Assembly: GCF_900566085.1 (NCBI RefSeq)
Contig: NZ_UPHT01000005.1
Coordinates: forward strand, 36,979-100,978
Direction: 5' to 3'
DNA: 64,000 bases
DNA from: Mycobacterium attenuatum
GTDB lineage: Bacteria; Actinomycetota; Actinomycetes; Mycobacteriales; Mycobacteriaceae
Position 1 is the first letter of the stretch; every line of letters starts with the position of its first letter. Below, in pieces: positions 35,142 to 44,907 of the stretch. Position numbers and translations under genes: made by a program. Below the pieces are notes generated by a model. The model searched no databases, had not been told where the DNA came from, and saw only the letters and a list, made by a program, of their open reading frames with translations.

Positions 35142-36500
35142 ATGACCCTGCCTGCCAAGCTGCCCTGGTCTGAGTGGCTGCCACAGCAACGGTGGTACGC
35201 CGGACGCAACCGCGAGCTGTCCCACGCAGAAGCCGCCGTCGTCGTCCCGCTGAAGGACGATCTCGACCTGGTCCTGGTCGACGTCGACTACACCGATGGT
35301 TCGGCGGAGCGTTACCAGGTGATCGTCGGATGGGACGCCGCGCCGGTCTCCGAGTACAGCACCGTGGCAACCATCGGCGCCGCGGACGACCGGACCGGCT
35401 ACGACGCGCTGTATGACACCGATGCGCCTCCGTTTCTGCTGTCGCTGATCGACTCGTCAGGCGTCCGCGCTGCCTCCGGTGTGGAGGTGACATTCGCCAA
35501 AGAACCAGACGTCGAATTGCCGCTGCACGCGTTGCCGCACGTCTCGGACGCCGAGCAGAGCAACACCAGCGTCATCTTCGACCGACGCGCAATCTTCAAG
35601 GTGTTTCGCCGGGTCTCCATCGGCATCAACCCCGACATCGAATTGAACCGGGTGCTGGGCCGTGCGGGTAACCCGCACGTAGCCCGGTTGCTGGGGACCT
35701 ACGAGATGGCCGGGCAGGATGCCGGCGATTCGCCAACCGGTGCTGACCTGGTTCCGCTGGGCATGGTGACCGAATTCGCGTCCAACGCCGCCGAAGGGTG
35801 GGCGATGGCTACCGCCAGCGTTCGTGATCTGTTCGCCGAGGGCGACTTGTATGCCCACGAAGTCGGCGGCGACTTCGCCGGCGAGTCCTACCGGCTCGGG
35901 GAGGCCGTTGCGTCCGTGCACGCCACCCTGGCCGACTACCTGGGCACGGCGCAGGCGCCGTTCCCGGTGGAGACCGTGCTGGCGCGGTTGGCGTCGACCG
36001 TGGCGGCGGTTCCCGAGCTGGAGGAATACGCGGCAACGATCGAAGAGCGAATCCAGAAGCTGGCCGGCGAAACCATCACTGTTCAGCGGGTGCACGGCGA
36101 CCTGCATCTGGGACAGGTGCTGCGAACCCCGGAGAGCTGGCTGCTGATCGATTTCGAAGGCGAGCCCGGTCAGCCGCTCGATGAGCGGCGGGCGCCGGAT
36201 TCGCCGCTGCGTGATGTGGCCGGCGTGTTGCGGTCCTTCGAATACGCTGCCTACGGGCCGCTGGTGGACCAGGCTACCGACAAGCAGCTGGCCGCCCGCG
36301 CCCGCGAATGGGTCGAGCGCAATCGCACCGCCTTTTGCGAAGGCTATGCGGCCGCATCGGGGAGCGACCCACGGGATTCGACGCAATTGTTGGCCGCCTA
36401 TGAACTCGACAAGGCGGTATACGAGGTGGGCTACGAGGCACGGCATCGCCCCGGATGGCTGCCGATTCCGTTGCGGTCGATCACTCGAATGACGGCCTGA
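35142..36500 (+). CDS. mak: maltokinase Mak
   Basis: The protein has 452 residues. The N-terminal cap ([20 protein letters not shown]) and the kinase core with [11 protein letters not shown] (catalytic Asp) and [11 protein letters not shown] (Mg2+-binding Asp) are the maltokinase hallmarks. It phosphorylates maltose to maltose-1-phosphate, the GlgE donor, using maltose made by TreS. It corresponds to Rv0127. Its ATG overlaps the TGA of the last MIRU micro-ORF (TGATG), and its ribosome-binding site GAGGAGGAG is the one contained in the repeat, so the copy number could affect its translation. Confidence 0.95.
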   Translation: MTLPAKLPWSEWLPQQRWYAGRNRELSHAEAAVVVPLKDDLDLVLVDVDYTDGSAERYQVIVGWDAAPVSEYSTVATIGAADDRTGYDALYDTDAPPFLLSLIDSSGVRAASGVEVTFAKEPDVELPLHALPHVSDAEQSNTSVIFDRRAIFKVFRRVSIGINPDIELNRVLGRAGNPHVARLLGTYEMAGQDAGDSPTGADLVPLGMVTEFASNAAEGWAMATASVRDLFAEGDLYAHEVGGDFAGESYRLGEAVASVHATLADYLGTAQAPFPVETVLARLASTVAAVPELEEYAATIEERIQKLAGETITVQRVHGDLHLGQVLRTPESWLLIDFEGEPGQPLDERRAPDSPLRDVAGVLRSFEYAAYGPLVDQATDKQLAARAREWVERNRTAFCEGYAAASGSDPRDSTQLLAAYELDKAVYEVGYEARHRPGWLPIPLRSITRMTA

Positions 36501-36595
36501 ATCGCGCCTTTCCCGGTTGCGCGGTGCGGCTGTGCGAGCTGGCGCGGCCGCGGCCGAATTCTGCGGACCCCGGCGGTCTCTGGAAGCATGCTCGT

Positions 36596-37282
36596 GTGCA
36601 GAAAGAGCTTTACGACAGCGAAGCGAAGTTGTCCTGGGTCCTGGCGGGGCTGGCCGGCGTGCTCGGCGCTACGGCGTTCACCCACTCCGCCGGATACTTC
36701 GTGACATTCATGACCGGTAATGCACAGCGAGCCGTGCTGGGCGTCTTCCGCGACGACGTTTGGCTGTCGATAACCGCGTCGTTGCTGATCGTGTGTTTTG
36801 TCGGCGGTGTGGTGATTGCGTCGATGTGTCGACGCCATTTGTGGGTCGCTCATCCGCACGGCCCCACCGTGCTGACCACCTTCAGCCTGGTGGCGGCCAC
36901 CTCGCTGGACATTCTGCTTGGCGGGTGGGAGCAGACCCTGCTTGATTTCGTCCCCATCCTGTTCATCGTGTTCGGAATCGGCGCATTGAACACGTCGTTC
37001 GTCAAAGACGGGGAGGTGTCGGTGCCGTTGAGTTACGTGACCGGAACCCTGGTCAAGATGGGGCAGGGCATCGAGCGTCACCTGGCCGGCGGAAAAGCGG
37101 CTGACTGGCTGGGTTACTTCTTGCTCTACGCAAGTTTCACCCTGGGTGCCGCGGCCGGGGGTGTCATCAGCCTGGTGGTCAGCGGATCCCAGATGCTGGC
37201 GGCCGCCACGATCGTCTGTGCGATCACCACCGGCTACACCTACTTCCACTCCGACCGGCGTGCGTTGTTGAAGGGGTCCTGA
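36596..37282 (+). CDS. DUF1275 (YoaK-like) membrane protein, Rv0128 position
   Basis: The protein has 228 residues from a GTG at 36596 with GGAAG upstream. The frame is open from 36455, but that would overlap mak. Six hydrophobic helices are visible; HSAGYFVTFMTGNAQRAVLG and SYVTGTLVKMGQGIERH are the conserved DUF1275 signatures (TGN and TG). These proteins are of unknown transport function. It is followed by strong terminator hairpins before the convergent fbpC. H37Rv has the membrane gene Rv0128 at this place; I have not confirmed that it is the same family. Confidence 0.8.
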   Translation: MQKELYDSEAKLSWVLAGLAGVLGATAFTHSAGYFVTFMTGNAQRAVLGVFRDDVWLSITASLLIVCFVGGVVIASMCRRHLWVAHPHGPTVLTTFSLVAATSLDILLGGWEQTLLDFVPILFIVFGIGALNTSFVKDGEVSVPLSYVTGTLVKMGQGIERHLAGGKAADWLGYFLLYASFTLGAAAGGVISLVVSGSQMLAAATIVCAITTGYTYFHSDRRALLKGS

Positions 37283-37283
37283 C

Positions 37284-37302
37284 CCGGCCGGTAACCGGCC
37301 GG
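37284..37302. terminator. 19-bp GC palindrome after the DUF1275 gene
   Basis: CCGGCCGGT and ACCGGCCGG are perfect arms around one A, directly after the stop codon at 37282. It is probably part of the bidirectional termination region with the larger hairpin at 37327-37365. Confidence 0.5.
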
Positions 37303-37326
37303 CGCGCACCCGGTGAGCAAAACGAA

Positions 37327-37365
37327 CATCGGCAGCAGCGCTGGCCGTGTGCGCTGCTGCCGATG
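37327..37365. terminator. 15-bp perfect hairpin between convergent genes
   Basis: CATCGGCAGCAGCGC (37327-37341) pairs perfectly with GCGCTGCTGCCGATG (37351-37365) around a 9-nt loop. It lies between the DUF1275 gene and fbpC, which face each other, and can act as a terminator for both. Confidence 0.8.
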
Positions 37366-37389
37366 CTGGCTTTGTGTCTCAGCCGGCTT

Positions 37390-38986
<1,597 letters not shown>

Positions 38987-41212
38987 ATGTTATTGAGTAC
39001 AAAGGCCGGCCGGGCAGCGCCGATCGTGGACCCCTGGTTTTTATCGATCACGCTGGTTCTGACACTGCTGTGTTTGGCGGTGCTTCTTCAAGGCGTCAGC
39101 ACCCTATCGGGGTGGGTGCTGCTTGGTGTTTCCATCGCACCGGTTTATGCCACTATCTACAAGGCGGTGCTCTTCACTAAAGCCATGCTCTTTCATCGAG
39201 TGTGGGCACCCGAGGCGCCCCTGTCGCTTGACTGTTCTGCGGATGCTCCGGGTGTCGCTTTCATCATCGCTTCCCACCATGAGCCATTTGAGGTGGCGAA
39301 AATGACGTTCGACTGCGCATACCTGGCTCCCTACCACGGCCCTCGTGAAATCATTGTCGTCGATAATTCACTCGATACCAGCAGCATCGACTTTATCCGG
39401 TGGCGGCAGTATGTCGAATCGCATGCCGGGAAAGTCGACAACATTCGCGTGGTGTTCTGCCACAACCGTCGGCGGGGCGGGCTGAAGCCGGGCAACGTCG
39501 ATCTCGCTCAGAGGCTGATCGATGCTGCTCACTATGTTGTGCTTCTAGACGTTGATTCATCACTTCCGCTCCACGGTGATTTTCTGGCGCGTGCGGTCAA
39601 TGAGTTCGAAAACGACGATCGACTCGGCGTACTCCAGTTCCACACGACGGCGACCAACGACCACTTCAATCGCTTGACCGGACCGGTCGCCGTCGCCCAG
39701 AACGCGGTGCGCATCGAACACCTGATCCGTGCCCACGGCGGGTTCGCCATGTTCTACGGCCACAACGCGATGTGGCGGCGGACACTGCTCGACATCAACG
39801 GCCGGTGGCTGGAGACATACCGTGGAAATGTCGTGGTGACCGAAGACCTACTGAAATCTGTGGGCGCCTACAGCCATGGCTACACCAGCCGTTACCTGGA
39901 CGTACCCACGGGTGAGTGGATTCCGAGTTCGCTCGATGCGCTCGAGAGCATGTGGATGCGGTGGGCCTACGGAGGCTTTCAGGTTCTGTCCAAGTATTTC
40001 CGCCCAATCCTGAAATCCAAAGGATTGTCCGCGGTCCAGCGTATCGACCTGCTGACGTTTGTGACTTCCTATGCGTTGGTCCCACTTCTTTATCCGATCA
40101 GCCTTCTATGGTATTTGGTGTTCCCGCCCGGCCGGGTCGGCACCTTGACCTTCATGATGATTGTGGTGCCGCCACTGATCTCTGCCTGGGTGGTGCACCG
40201 GCGCTATACCAGCGAACTGAACGTATCGCGCTCAAAGAAAATGAACGACCTCTGGGCGGGCCTATTTTTGATCGACACGTTCATAGTGGTGGTCGCCTTG
40301 CGGGCCGTCTTCAACTTTATTGTCGGCATCAAACAAGGCTGGCGGGTTACCGCCAAGGGGCTGGAAGGCCAGCTCCACTGGTGGCAGGTGCCGCGGCGGA
40401 ATGCCTACGTTATCGGGCTGGCCGGGATCATGCTGATAACCTTGCTTGCGGCCTGGGGGTGGCATACCGGGTTTTCCATGAACCGCATCGTCGACTACCT
40501 TCCTCTTGCGCTGGTAGCGGCAAACCTCTTGCTATGCGTCGTGCTCTACGGGCGTCAGGTTCGTAAACCCGATGCCACGATCGAGGGGACTCATATCGAT
40601 GGCTACAACCTGCGCAATACGTTATTGGGTTCCATTCCACTGTTTCATGGCACGAATGCGCTGTTTCAGCATCAGGTGGCGCTCGCACTGCGAACGCAGA
40701 TCTATCCGGCGGGTGTGACCGTGGTGAACGAGGGAGAAGCCGGGCGCGAAATCTTCTTCGTTGTCGATGGCACCGTCGAGTCGAGCAGTGGTGGCCGAAG
40801 TCTGTGGACCATGGGCAAGGGCAGCTTTTTCGGCGGGCTCAGTTTGATCGCCGAGGAACCCCGCGCCGTGACCGTACGGACAACAGGCGAGTGCGAAATC
40901 GCGGTGCTCGAGAAAGCCGCCTTCCTGGGTATTCTGCGGGACCAGCCGCGAGTCAGTCGGCGCGTCGCCGCCCAGCTCGAGGCGCTCGCGAGATCGGATC
41001 TGCCCGGGGCTGGCCGAGTTCCGTCGCGGCAACTTGACGGCGAGCCGGCCGTCGCCGGCACCGCCGTCGCCGCGTGGCAGGCCCGCGCTCGCGGACTTAA
41101 GCGGTCATCGGCATGGAATCTGGGGCGCGGCCCAGTCTGCCTACCGGCGGAGCTGCCCTGGACACCGGTGGATGGCGCCGCTGCGCGGCCACTGACTCTC
41201 CGGCGCGGCTGA
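38987..41212 (+). CDS. membrane GT2 glycosyltransferase fused to a cyclic-nucleotide-binding-like domain
   Basis: The protein has 741 residues (ATG 38987; an in-frame TTG at 38981 is possible, and the ribosome-binding site is poor). Two N-terminal membrane helices precede a BcsA/HAS-type GT2 domain: D188-V-D190 (UDP-sugar/metal), T-E286-D287 (catalytic base) and MWMRW at 322-326 in place of Q-x-x-R-W. Further helices follow to about residue 525. Residues about 555-675 form a CRP-type jelly roll (IYPAGVTVVNEGEAGREIFF, PRAVTVRTTGECEIAVLEK). The phosphate-binding cassette reads FGGL at 615-618, lacking the ribose-binding Glu of FGEL, so cAMP binding is doubtful. It probably makes an extracellular polysaccharide. 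The fusion is unusual. Confidence 0.88.
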   Translation: MLLSTKAGRAAPIVDPWFLSITLVLTLLCLAVLLQGVSTLSGWVLLGVSIAPVYATIYKAVLFTKAMLFHRVWAPEAPLSLDCSADAPGVAFIIASHHEPFEVAKMTFDCAYLAPYHGPREIIVVDNSLDTSSIDFIRWRQYVESHAGKVDNIRVVFCHNRRRGGLKPGNVDLAQRLIDAAHYVVLLDVDSSLPLHGDFLARAVNEFENDDRLGVLQFHTTATNDHFNRLTGPVAVAQNAVRIEHLIRAHGGFAMFYGHNAMWRRTLLDINGRWLETYRGNVVVTEDLLKSVGAYSHGYTSRYLDVPTGEWIPSSLDALESMWMRWAYGGFQVLSKYFRPILKSKGLSAVQRIDLLTFVTSYALVPLLYPISLLWYLVFPPGRVGTLTFMMIVVPPLISAWVVHRRYTSELNVSRSKKMNDLWAGLFLIDTFIVVVALRAVFNFIVGIKQGWRVTAKGLEGQLHWWQVPRRNAYVIGLAGIMLITLLAAWGWHTGFSMNRIVDYLPLALVAANLLLCVVLYGRQVRKPDATIEGTHIDGYNLRNTLLGSIPLFHGTNALFQHQVALALRTQIYPAGVTVVNEGEAGREIFFVVDGTVESSSGGRSLWTMGKGSFFGGLSLIAEEPRAVTVRTTGECEIAVLEKAAFLGILRDQPRVSRRVAAQLEALARSDLPGAGRVPSRQLDGEPAVAGTAVAAWQARARGLKRSSAWNLGRGPVCLPAELPWTPVDGAAARPLTLRRG

Positions 41213-41334
41213 CCCCGTCCGCCCGGGTTAGTTTCTCCCCGCCGGGGGCGGCAGACGTCTCGTACGGTGGGTAATGCGCATCGGCGGTCAGGGGACACGA
41301 TCTATGCTCGAACCCCCGACCAGAGGAGAGCTCC

Positions 41335-41790
41335 ATGCGCACGTTCGAGTCACTTGCGGACCTGGCCGCCGCTGCCGGTGAAACCATCGGGCAGAGCGAC
41401 TGGGTGACCATCACACAGGAAGACGTCAACCTGTTTGCCGATGCGACGGGCGACCACCAGTGGATTCACGTTGACCCGGAGCGAGCGGCCAAGGGCCCGT
41501 TCGGCAAGACGATCGCCCACGGCTTCATGACGCTGTCGCTGCTGCCGCGGCTGCAGCATGACATGTATACCGTCAAAGGAATCAAACTCGCAATCAATTA
41601 CGGACTCAACAAGGTTCGTTTTCCCGCGCCGGTGCCCGTCGGCTCCAGGGTGCGGGCGCAGAGTTCGCTGGTCGGTGTCGAGGACCTCGGTAATGGAGCC
41701 GCGCAGGCGACGGTGTCAACCACGATCGAGGTCGAAGGCTCGTCCAAGCCGGCGTGCGTGGCCGAGAGCGTGGTTCGCTACATCTCCTGA
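41335..41790 (+). CDS. htdZ: (R)-specific enoyl-CoA hydratase HtdZ (MaoC-like)
   Basis: The protein has 151 residues. A GAGGAGAGCTCC lies directly before the ATG. The hot-dog fold with the hydratase-2 motif ADATGDHQWIHVDPERA gives the catalytic pair Asp40 and His45, and TIAHGFMTLSLLP is the overhanging segment typical of the family. It hydrates 2-trans-enoyl-CoA to (3R)-hydroxyacyl-CoA. It corresponds to Rv0130 and lies 34 bp from the convergent fadE1. Confidence 0.93.
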   Translation: MRTFESLADLAAAAGETIGQSDWVTITQEDVNLFADATGDHQWIHVDPERAAKGPFGKTIAHGFMTLSLLPRLQHDMYTVKGIKLAINYGLNKVRFPAPVPVGSRVRAQSSLVGVEDLGNGAAQATVSTTIEVEGSSKPACVAESVVRYIS

Positions 41791-41824
41791 GCGCGCGCCC
41801 GACACCAACCGCGGTGTGCCGGCG

Positions 41825-43162
41825 TCAGTATTCGGCAATCGCATGTTCAAGGCGCTCGGCCAATCGCGCCTCGGCCGCTGCCCGGCGGGTCGGAATGTGC
41901 TGCGACGGGAAAGGTGTTGTCACCGGCTCGTATTCGCGCAGGGTGCGCCGGGCCACCGTCATCTTGTGCAGCTCGGTGGCCCCATCGGCGATACCCAGTG
42001 ATTCGGCGCCGACCATCATCTTGACGAACGGCATCTCGTCGGAGACTCCCAGCGCGCCGTGCAGGTGCATGGCTCGCTGGGCTACATCATGCAGCACCTG
42101 GGGCATCGCGACCTTGACCGCCGCGATGTCGCGGCGCACCTTCTGGTAGTCGTGGTGCTTGTCGATCAGCCAGGCCGTCCGCAGCACCAGTAGCCGGAAC
42201 TGTTCGATCTGGATCCAGCTGTCGGCGATCTTCTCTTGGGTCATCTGGAAGTCGGCCAGCCGGCCATGCCTGGTCTTGCGTGATACCGCGCGCTCACACA
42301 TCATGTCGAAGGCCCTGCGCGCCAATGCAATTGTCCGCATCGCGTGGTGGATCCGGCCGCCGCCGAGCCGGGTTTGCGCGATCATGAACGCCTGACCCTC
42401 GCCGCCGAGCACATGATCTGCCGGCACCCGGACGTCGTGGTAGCGGACGTAGCCGTGGCTGGCATGCCTGGAAGATTCCGAGCCCACACCGACATTGCGC
42501 ACGATCTCGATACCGGGTGTCTCGCCCGGAACAATGAACAGCGACATCTTCTCGTGGGTGTGGGCCTCGGGATTGGTGACGGCCATGACGATGAAGAACG
42601 ATGCGTGCTTGGCGTTGGTGGAAAACCACTTCTCCCCGTTGATGATCCAGTCGCCCGAGCTATCGCGGGTTGCGGCCGTCACGAACAACCCGGGATCCGA
42701 ACCGCCCTGTGGTTCGGTCATCGAATAGCACGACGTGATCTCGCCGTCCAACAGCGGTTGCAGGTAGCGCGATTTCTGTTCTTGGGTGCCGAAGAGCGCA
42801 AGGATCTCGGCGTTGCCCGAGTCCGGCGCCTGACAGCCGAACACCGACGGCGCCCACCGCGATCGCCCGAGAATCTCGTTGAGCAGCGCCAGTTTGACCT
42901 GGCCGAAGCCTTGCCCGCCGAGCTCGGGCCGCAGGTGCGCGGCCCACAGCCGCTGATCCTTCACCTGTTGCTGCAATGGACGCAGGACGGCCATGGTCTC
43001 GGGATTCTTCTTGTCATACGGGTCGAGCGTGACCAGATCCAGCGGTTCGACTTCGTCGAACATGAATTTCTCGACCCAATCGAGCTTCGCCTGATATTCC
43101 GGCTCTGTTTCGAAGTCCCACACCGTCGCCAACCGTTCCCCGGCGCGGCGTCGCACCGGCAT
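41825..43162 (-). CDS. fadE1: acyl-CoA dehydrogenase FadE1
   Basis: The protein has 445 residues from the ATG at 43162 (MPVRRRAGERLATVWDFE); the open frame upstream is not credible. It has the acyl-CoA dehydrogenase motifs CYSMTEPQGGSDPGLF, INGEKWFSTNAKHA, VPADHVLGGEGQAF and the C-terminal LHGALGVSDEMPF. It oxidises acyl-CoA to enoyl-CoA with FAD. It corresponds to Rv0131c. Facing htdZ, it provides the two first steps of a beta-oxidation-like sequence, although the two genes are convergent and not an operon. Confidence 0.93.
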   Translation of the reverse strand: MPVRRRAGERLATVWDFETEPEYQAKLDWVEKFMFDEVEPLDLVTLDPYDKKNPETMAVLRPLQQQVKDQRLWAAHLRPELGGQGFGQVKLALLNEILGRSRWAPSVFGCQAPDSGNAEILALFGTQEQKSRYLQPLLDGEITSCYSMTEPQGGSDPGLFVTAATRDSSGDWIINGEKWFSTNAKHASFFIVMAVTNPEAHTHEKMSLFIVPGETPGIEIVRNVGVGSESSRHASHGYVRYHDVRVPADHVLGGEGQAFMIAQTRLGGGRIHHAMRTIALARRAFDMMCERAVSRKTRHGRLADFQMTQEKIADSWIQIEQFRLLVLRTAWLIDKHHDYQKVRRDIAAVKVAMPQVLHDVAQRAMHLHGALGVSDEMPFVKMMVGAESLGIADGATELHKMTVARRTLREYEPVTTPFPSQHIPTRRAAAEARLAERLEHAIAEY

Positions 43163-43314
43163 CGCTGATGGAGCTATCCCATGGTAAGGGTGGTGGCGCC
43201 CAGTCGTTGATCCGCATGTCATGATGCCGTCGGCGACGGGAGACGCTGGGCAAAACGGCGCCCAGGGCCTCGGGCGCAGTTGGCGCGCCCGGGCCCGGGC
43301 GCCGCGGCTAGCGA

Positions 43315-43536
43315 TCAGAGTCTTTGTGCCAGAAGCTGTTTGGCTAGTTCCGCACCCTTGCGGCTGTCGGACTGCGCCTTGCGGAACAAGTCGGCCGTCT
43401 CTCGGTCCCCGTCGCGTTCGGCGTCTTCGATGTAAGTTTCCAGCCGCAGTGCGTTGTCCAGGCACCGCTCGGTGTACCAGATCAGGTTGTAGGTCTTGTC
43501 GCGGGTGCCGGTCACCTGACCAGTTTCTGTGCCCAC
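43315..43536 (-). CDS. 73-residue conserved hypothetical protein under a SigF-type promoter
   Basis: The GTG start at 43536 has GGGAGGACC at good spacing. The protein is charged and helical: KTYNLIWYTERCLDNALRLE, ETADLFRKAQSDSRKGAELA, ending KQLLAQRL. There is no membrane segment. A GTTT-N15-GGGTA promoter lies about 45-70 bases upstream, which points to the SigF general-stress regulon, as for the nearby catalase. Function is unknown. I do not recall its H37Rv counterpart. Confidence 0.75.
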   Translation of the reverse strand: MGTETGQVTGTRDKTYNLIWYTERCLDNALRLETYIEDAERDGDRETADLFRKAQSDSRKGAELAKQLLAQRL

Positions 43537-43581
43537 CGTTGGTCCTCCCCTCTTTCGGTATTAGTAGTCACTTTCCCGAGC

Positions 43582-43605
43582 TACCCATCGGGGTCACTTT
43601 CAAAC
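43582..43605 (-). promoter_or_regulatory. SigF-type promoter of the 73-residue gene
   Basis: On the minus strand GTTT (43605-43602) and GGGTA (43586-43582) are separated by exactly 15 bases. The predicted start near 43575 leaves a leader of about 40 nt with a good Shine-Dalgarno. Confidence 0.75.
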
Positions 43606-43805
43606 ATGCGCGACGGAGCGATTCACGTTGACAGATAAGTACTTTGGCTTAAGCGGGCTAACGAAATCGCTGGGGTGACGGATAGGCGGGGCTGGATGCG
43701 CCACCGGGCCGGAAGCTCGGAAAGGGGCGGGGTGTGCCTCCGGAGCTTGCCGCTCGCCTGGCGGTCGGGTGGCCGAAACGTTGGCGCTACCACTAGTTTG
43801 AGCTG

Positions 43806-44411
43806 GTGACCCCGCAGGCGCGCCCAGCGCACAAGGCCGACATTAAAGAGCTGTCCCGTACCTTGGCCCAAGCCTTCTACGACGACCCGGTGATGACGTG
43901 GTTGCTGCCCGACGACAAGTCCCGGCTCAAGCACCTCTATCGGCTGTTCGCGACGATGACCCGGCACCATCATCTGGCGCGCGGCGGCGTCGAAGTGGCT
44001 TGCGAGGACACCGGCATCGGCGCAGCCGCCCTGTGGGACCCCCCGAATCAATGGCGCGAGACGCGCCGGGCGGAGTTGGCCATGACCCCGGCGTTCCTTC
44101 GGGTGTTCGGCTTTCGGCAGGCAACCGGACGTGCGGTGCAGGAGGCGATGAAACGCGCGCATCCCGAAGAGCCGCACTGGTACCTGGCCGTCATCGGCAG
44201 CGACCCGGGCGTGCGCGGGCGGGGCTACGGCCAGGCCTTGATGCGGTCGCGGCTGGACCGCTGTGACGCCGAGTACTGCCCGGCCTACCTGGAGTCGACC
44301 AAACCCGAAAACGTGCCGTATTACGAACGTTTCGGCTTCACCGTCACCGGCGAGATCGTGCTACCGCACGGTGGGCCGCCGATGTGGCCGATGTGGCGAG
44401 AACCGCGCTGA
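43806..44411 (+). CDS. GNAT family N-acetyltransferase (Rv0133-like)
   Basis: The protein has 201 residues with a GTG start. The acetyl-CoA-binding motif A is GSDPGVRGRGYGQAL (R-G-x-G-x-G type), followed by YLESTKPENVPYYERFGF, a typical GNAT strand-helix end. The first half has the Tyr/Trp-rich substrate region (FYDDPVMTWLLPDD, LWDPPNQWRE). It transfers an acetyl group to an unknown amine. It corresponds to Rv0133, also 201 residues. No promoter stands out upstream. Confidence 0.88.
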   Translation: MTPQARPAHKADIKELSRTLAQAFYDDPVMTWLLPDDKSRLKHLYRLFATMTRHHHLARGGVEVACEDTGIGAAALWDPPNQWRETRRAELAMTPAFLRVFGFRQATGRAVQEAMKRAHPEEPHWYLAVIGSDPGVRGRGYGQALMRSRLDRCDAEYCPAYLESTKPENVPYYERFGFTVTGEIVLPHGGPPMWPMWREPR

Positions 44412-44481
44412 CCGGCTCGGGCCCGCCGCGCCGGTTCGGTGGGCCGGTTTAGCGGGTCACCGGTGCGGGCAACCGGTGCCA

Positions 44482-44823
44482 ATGGCTACCGGCGACCTCA
44501 ACGATCCCGCGGACTTCCCCGAGGAAGGCGGTCCCGGCGATACCCTCAACCCGAGTGAATCCACCGACTCCGAGGAGTTGCGCAACGACGACGGCGACAT
44601 CGTCGTCGACCCGCCCGAGCACTGGAGTGAGGCCGACCGGTTCGGTATGACGGCGCGAGAAGAGCGCGAAGGGGAATCCCTCGATGACCGGCTCGCTGCC
44701 GAAGAACCCGACATGGCATCCGGCGCGTGGGAGCAGGAGGGCCCCGGGCGGGCTCATCGAGGCCAGATAGACGGCACGCCGGAGGATGGCGACTCGTTGT
44801 TCGAGGTCGTCGACGACGAGTGA
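44482..44823 (+). CDS. acidic hypothetical protein, DUF5709-like
   Basis: The protein has 113 residues, strongly acidic and probably disordered: STDSEELRNDDGDIVVDPPE, HWSEADRFGMTAREEREGES and LDDRLAAEEPD. These blocks match the mycobacterial DUF5709 family as I remember it. The ATG at 44482 has no strong Shine-Dalgarno. A weak SigF-like GTTT-N16-GGGCA lies at 44447-44471. It is 26 bp before the catalase promoter. A role in the same stress response is inferred. Confidence 0.75.
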   Translation: MATGDLNDPADFPEEGGPGDTLNPSESTDSEELRNDDGDIVVDPPEHWSEADRFGMTAREEREGESLDDRLAAEEPDMASGAWEQEGPGRAHRGQIDGTPEDGDSLFEVVDDE

Positions 44824-44849
44824 CGGCCCGGCCGCGGCGCGGGCCTGCC

Positions 44850-44873
44850 GTTTGCCATGGCCTCAGCCGGGTA
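44850..44873 (+). promoter_or_regulatory. SigF-type promoter of the catalase gene
   Basis: GTTT at 44850-44853 and GGGTA at 44869-44873 are separated by 15 bases, just after the DUF5709 gene and 34 bp before the catalase ATG. This is a full match to the mycobacterial SigF consensus. Confidence 0.75.
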
Positions 44874-44907
44874 CCCAAGTGCGGAATTCCTACCGCTGGA
44901 GGGACGA

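Noticed and set aside
44447..44471. Fourth SigF promoter before the DUF5709 gene
   Set aside because: The -10 reads GGGCA instead of GGGTA and the spacing is 16, so it is too weak to list as a promoter.
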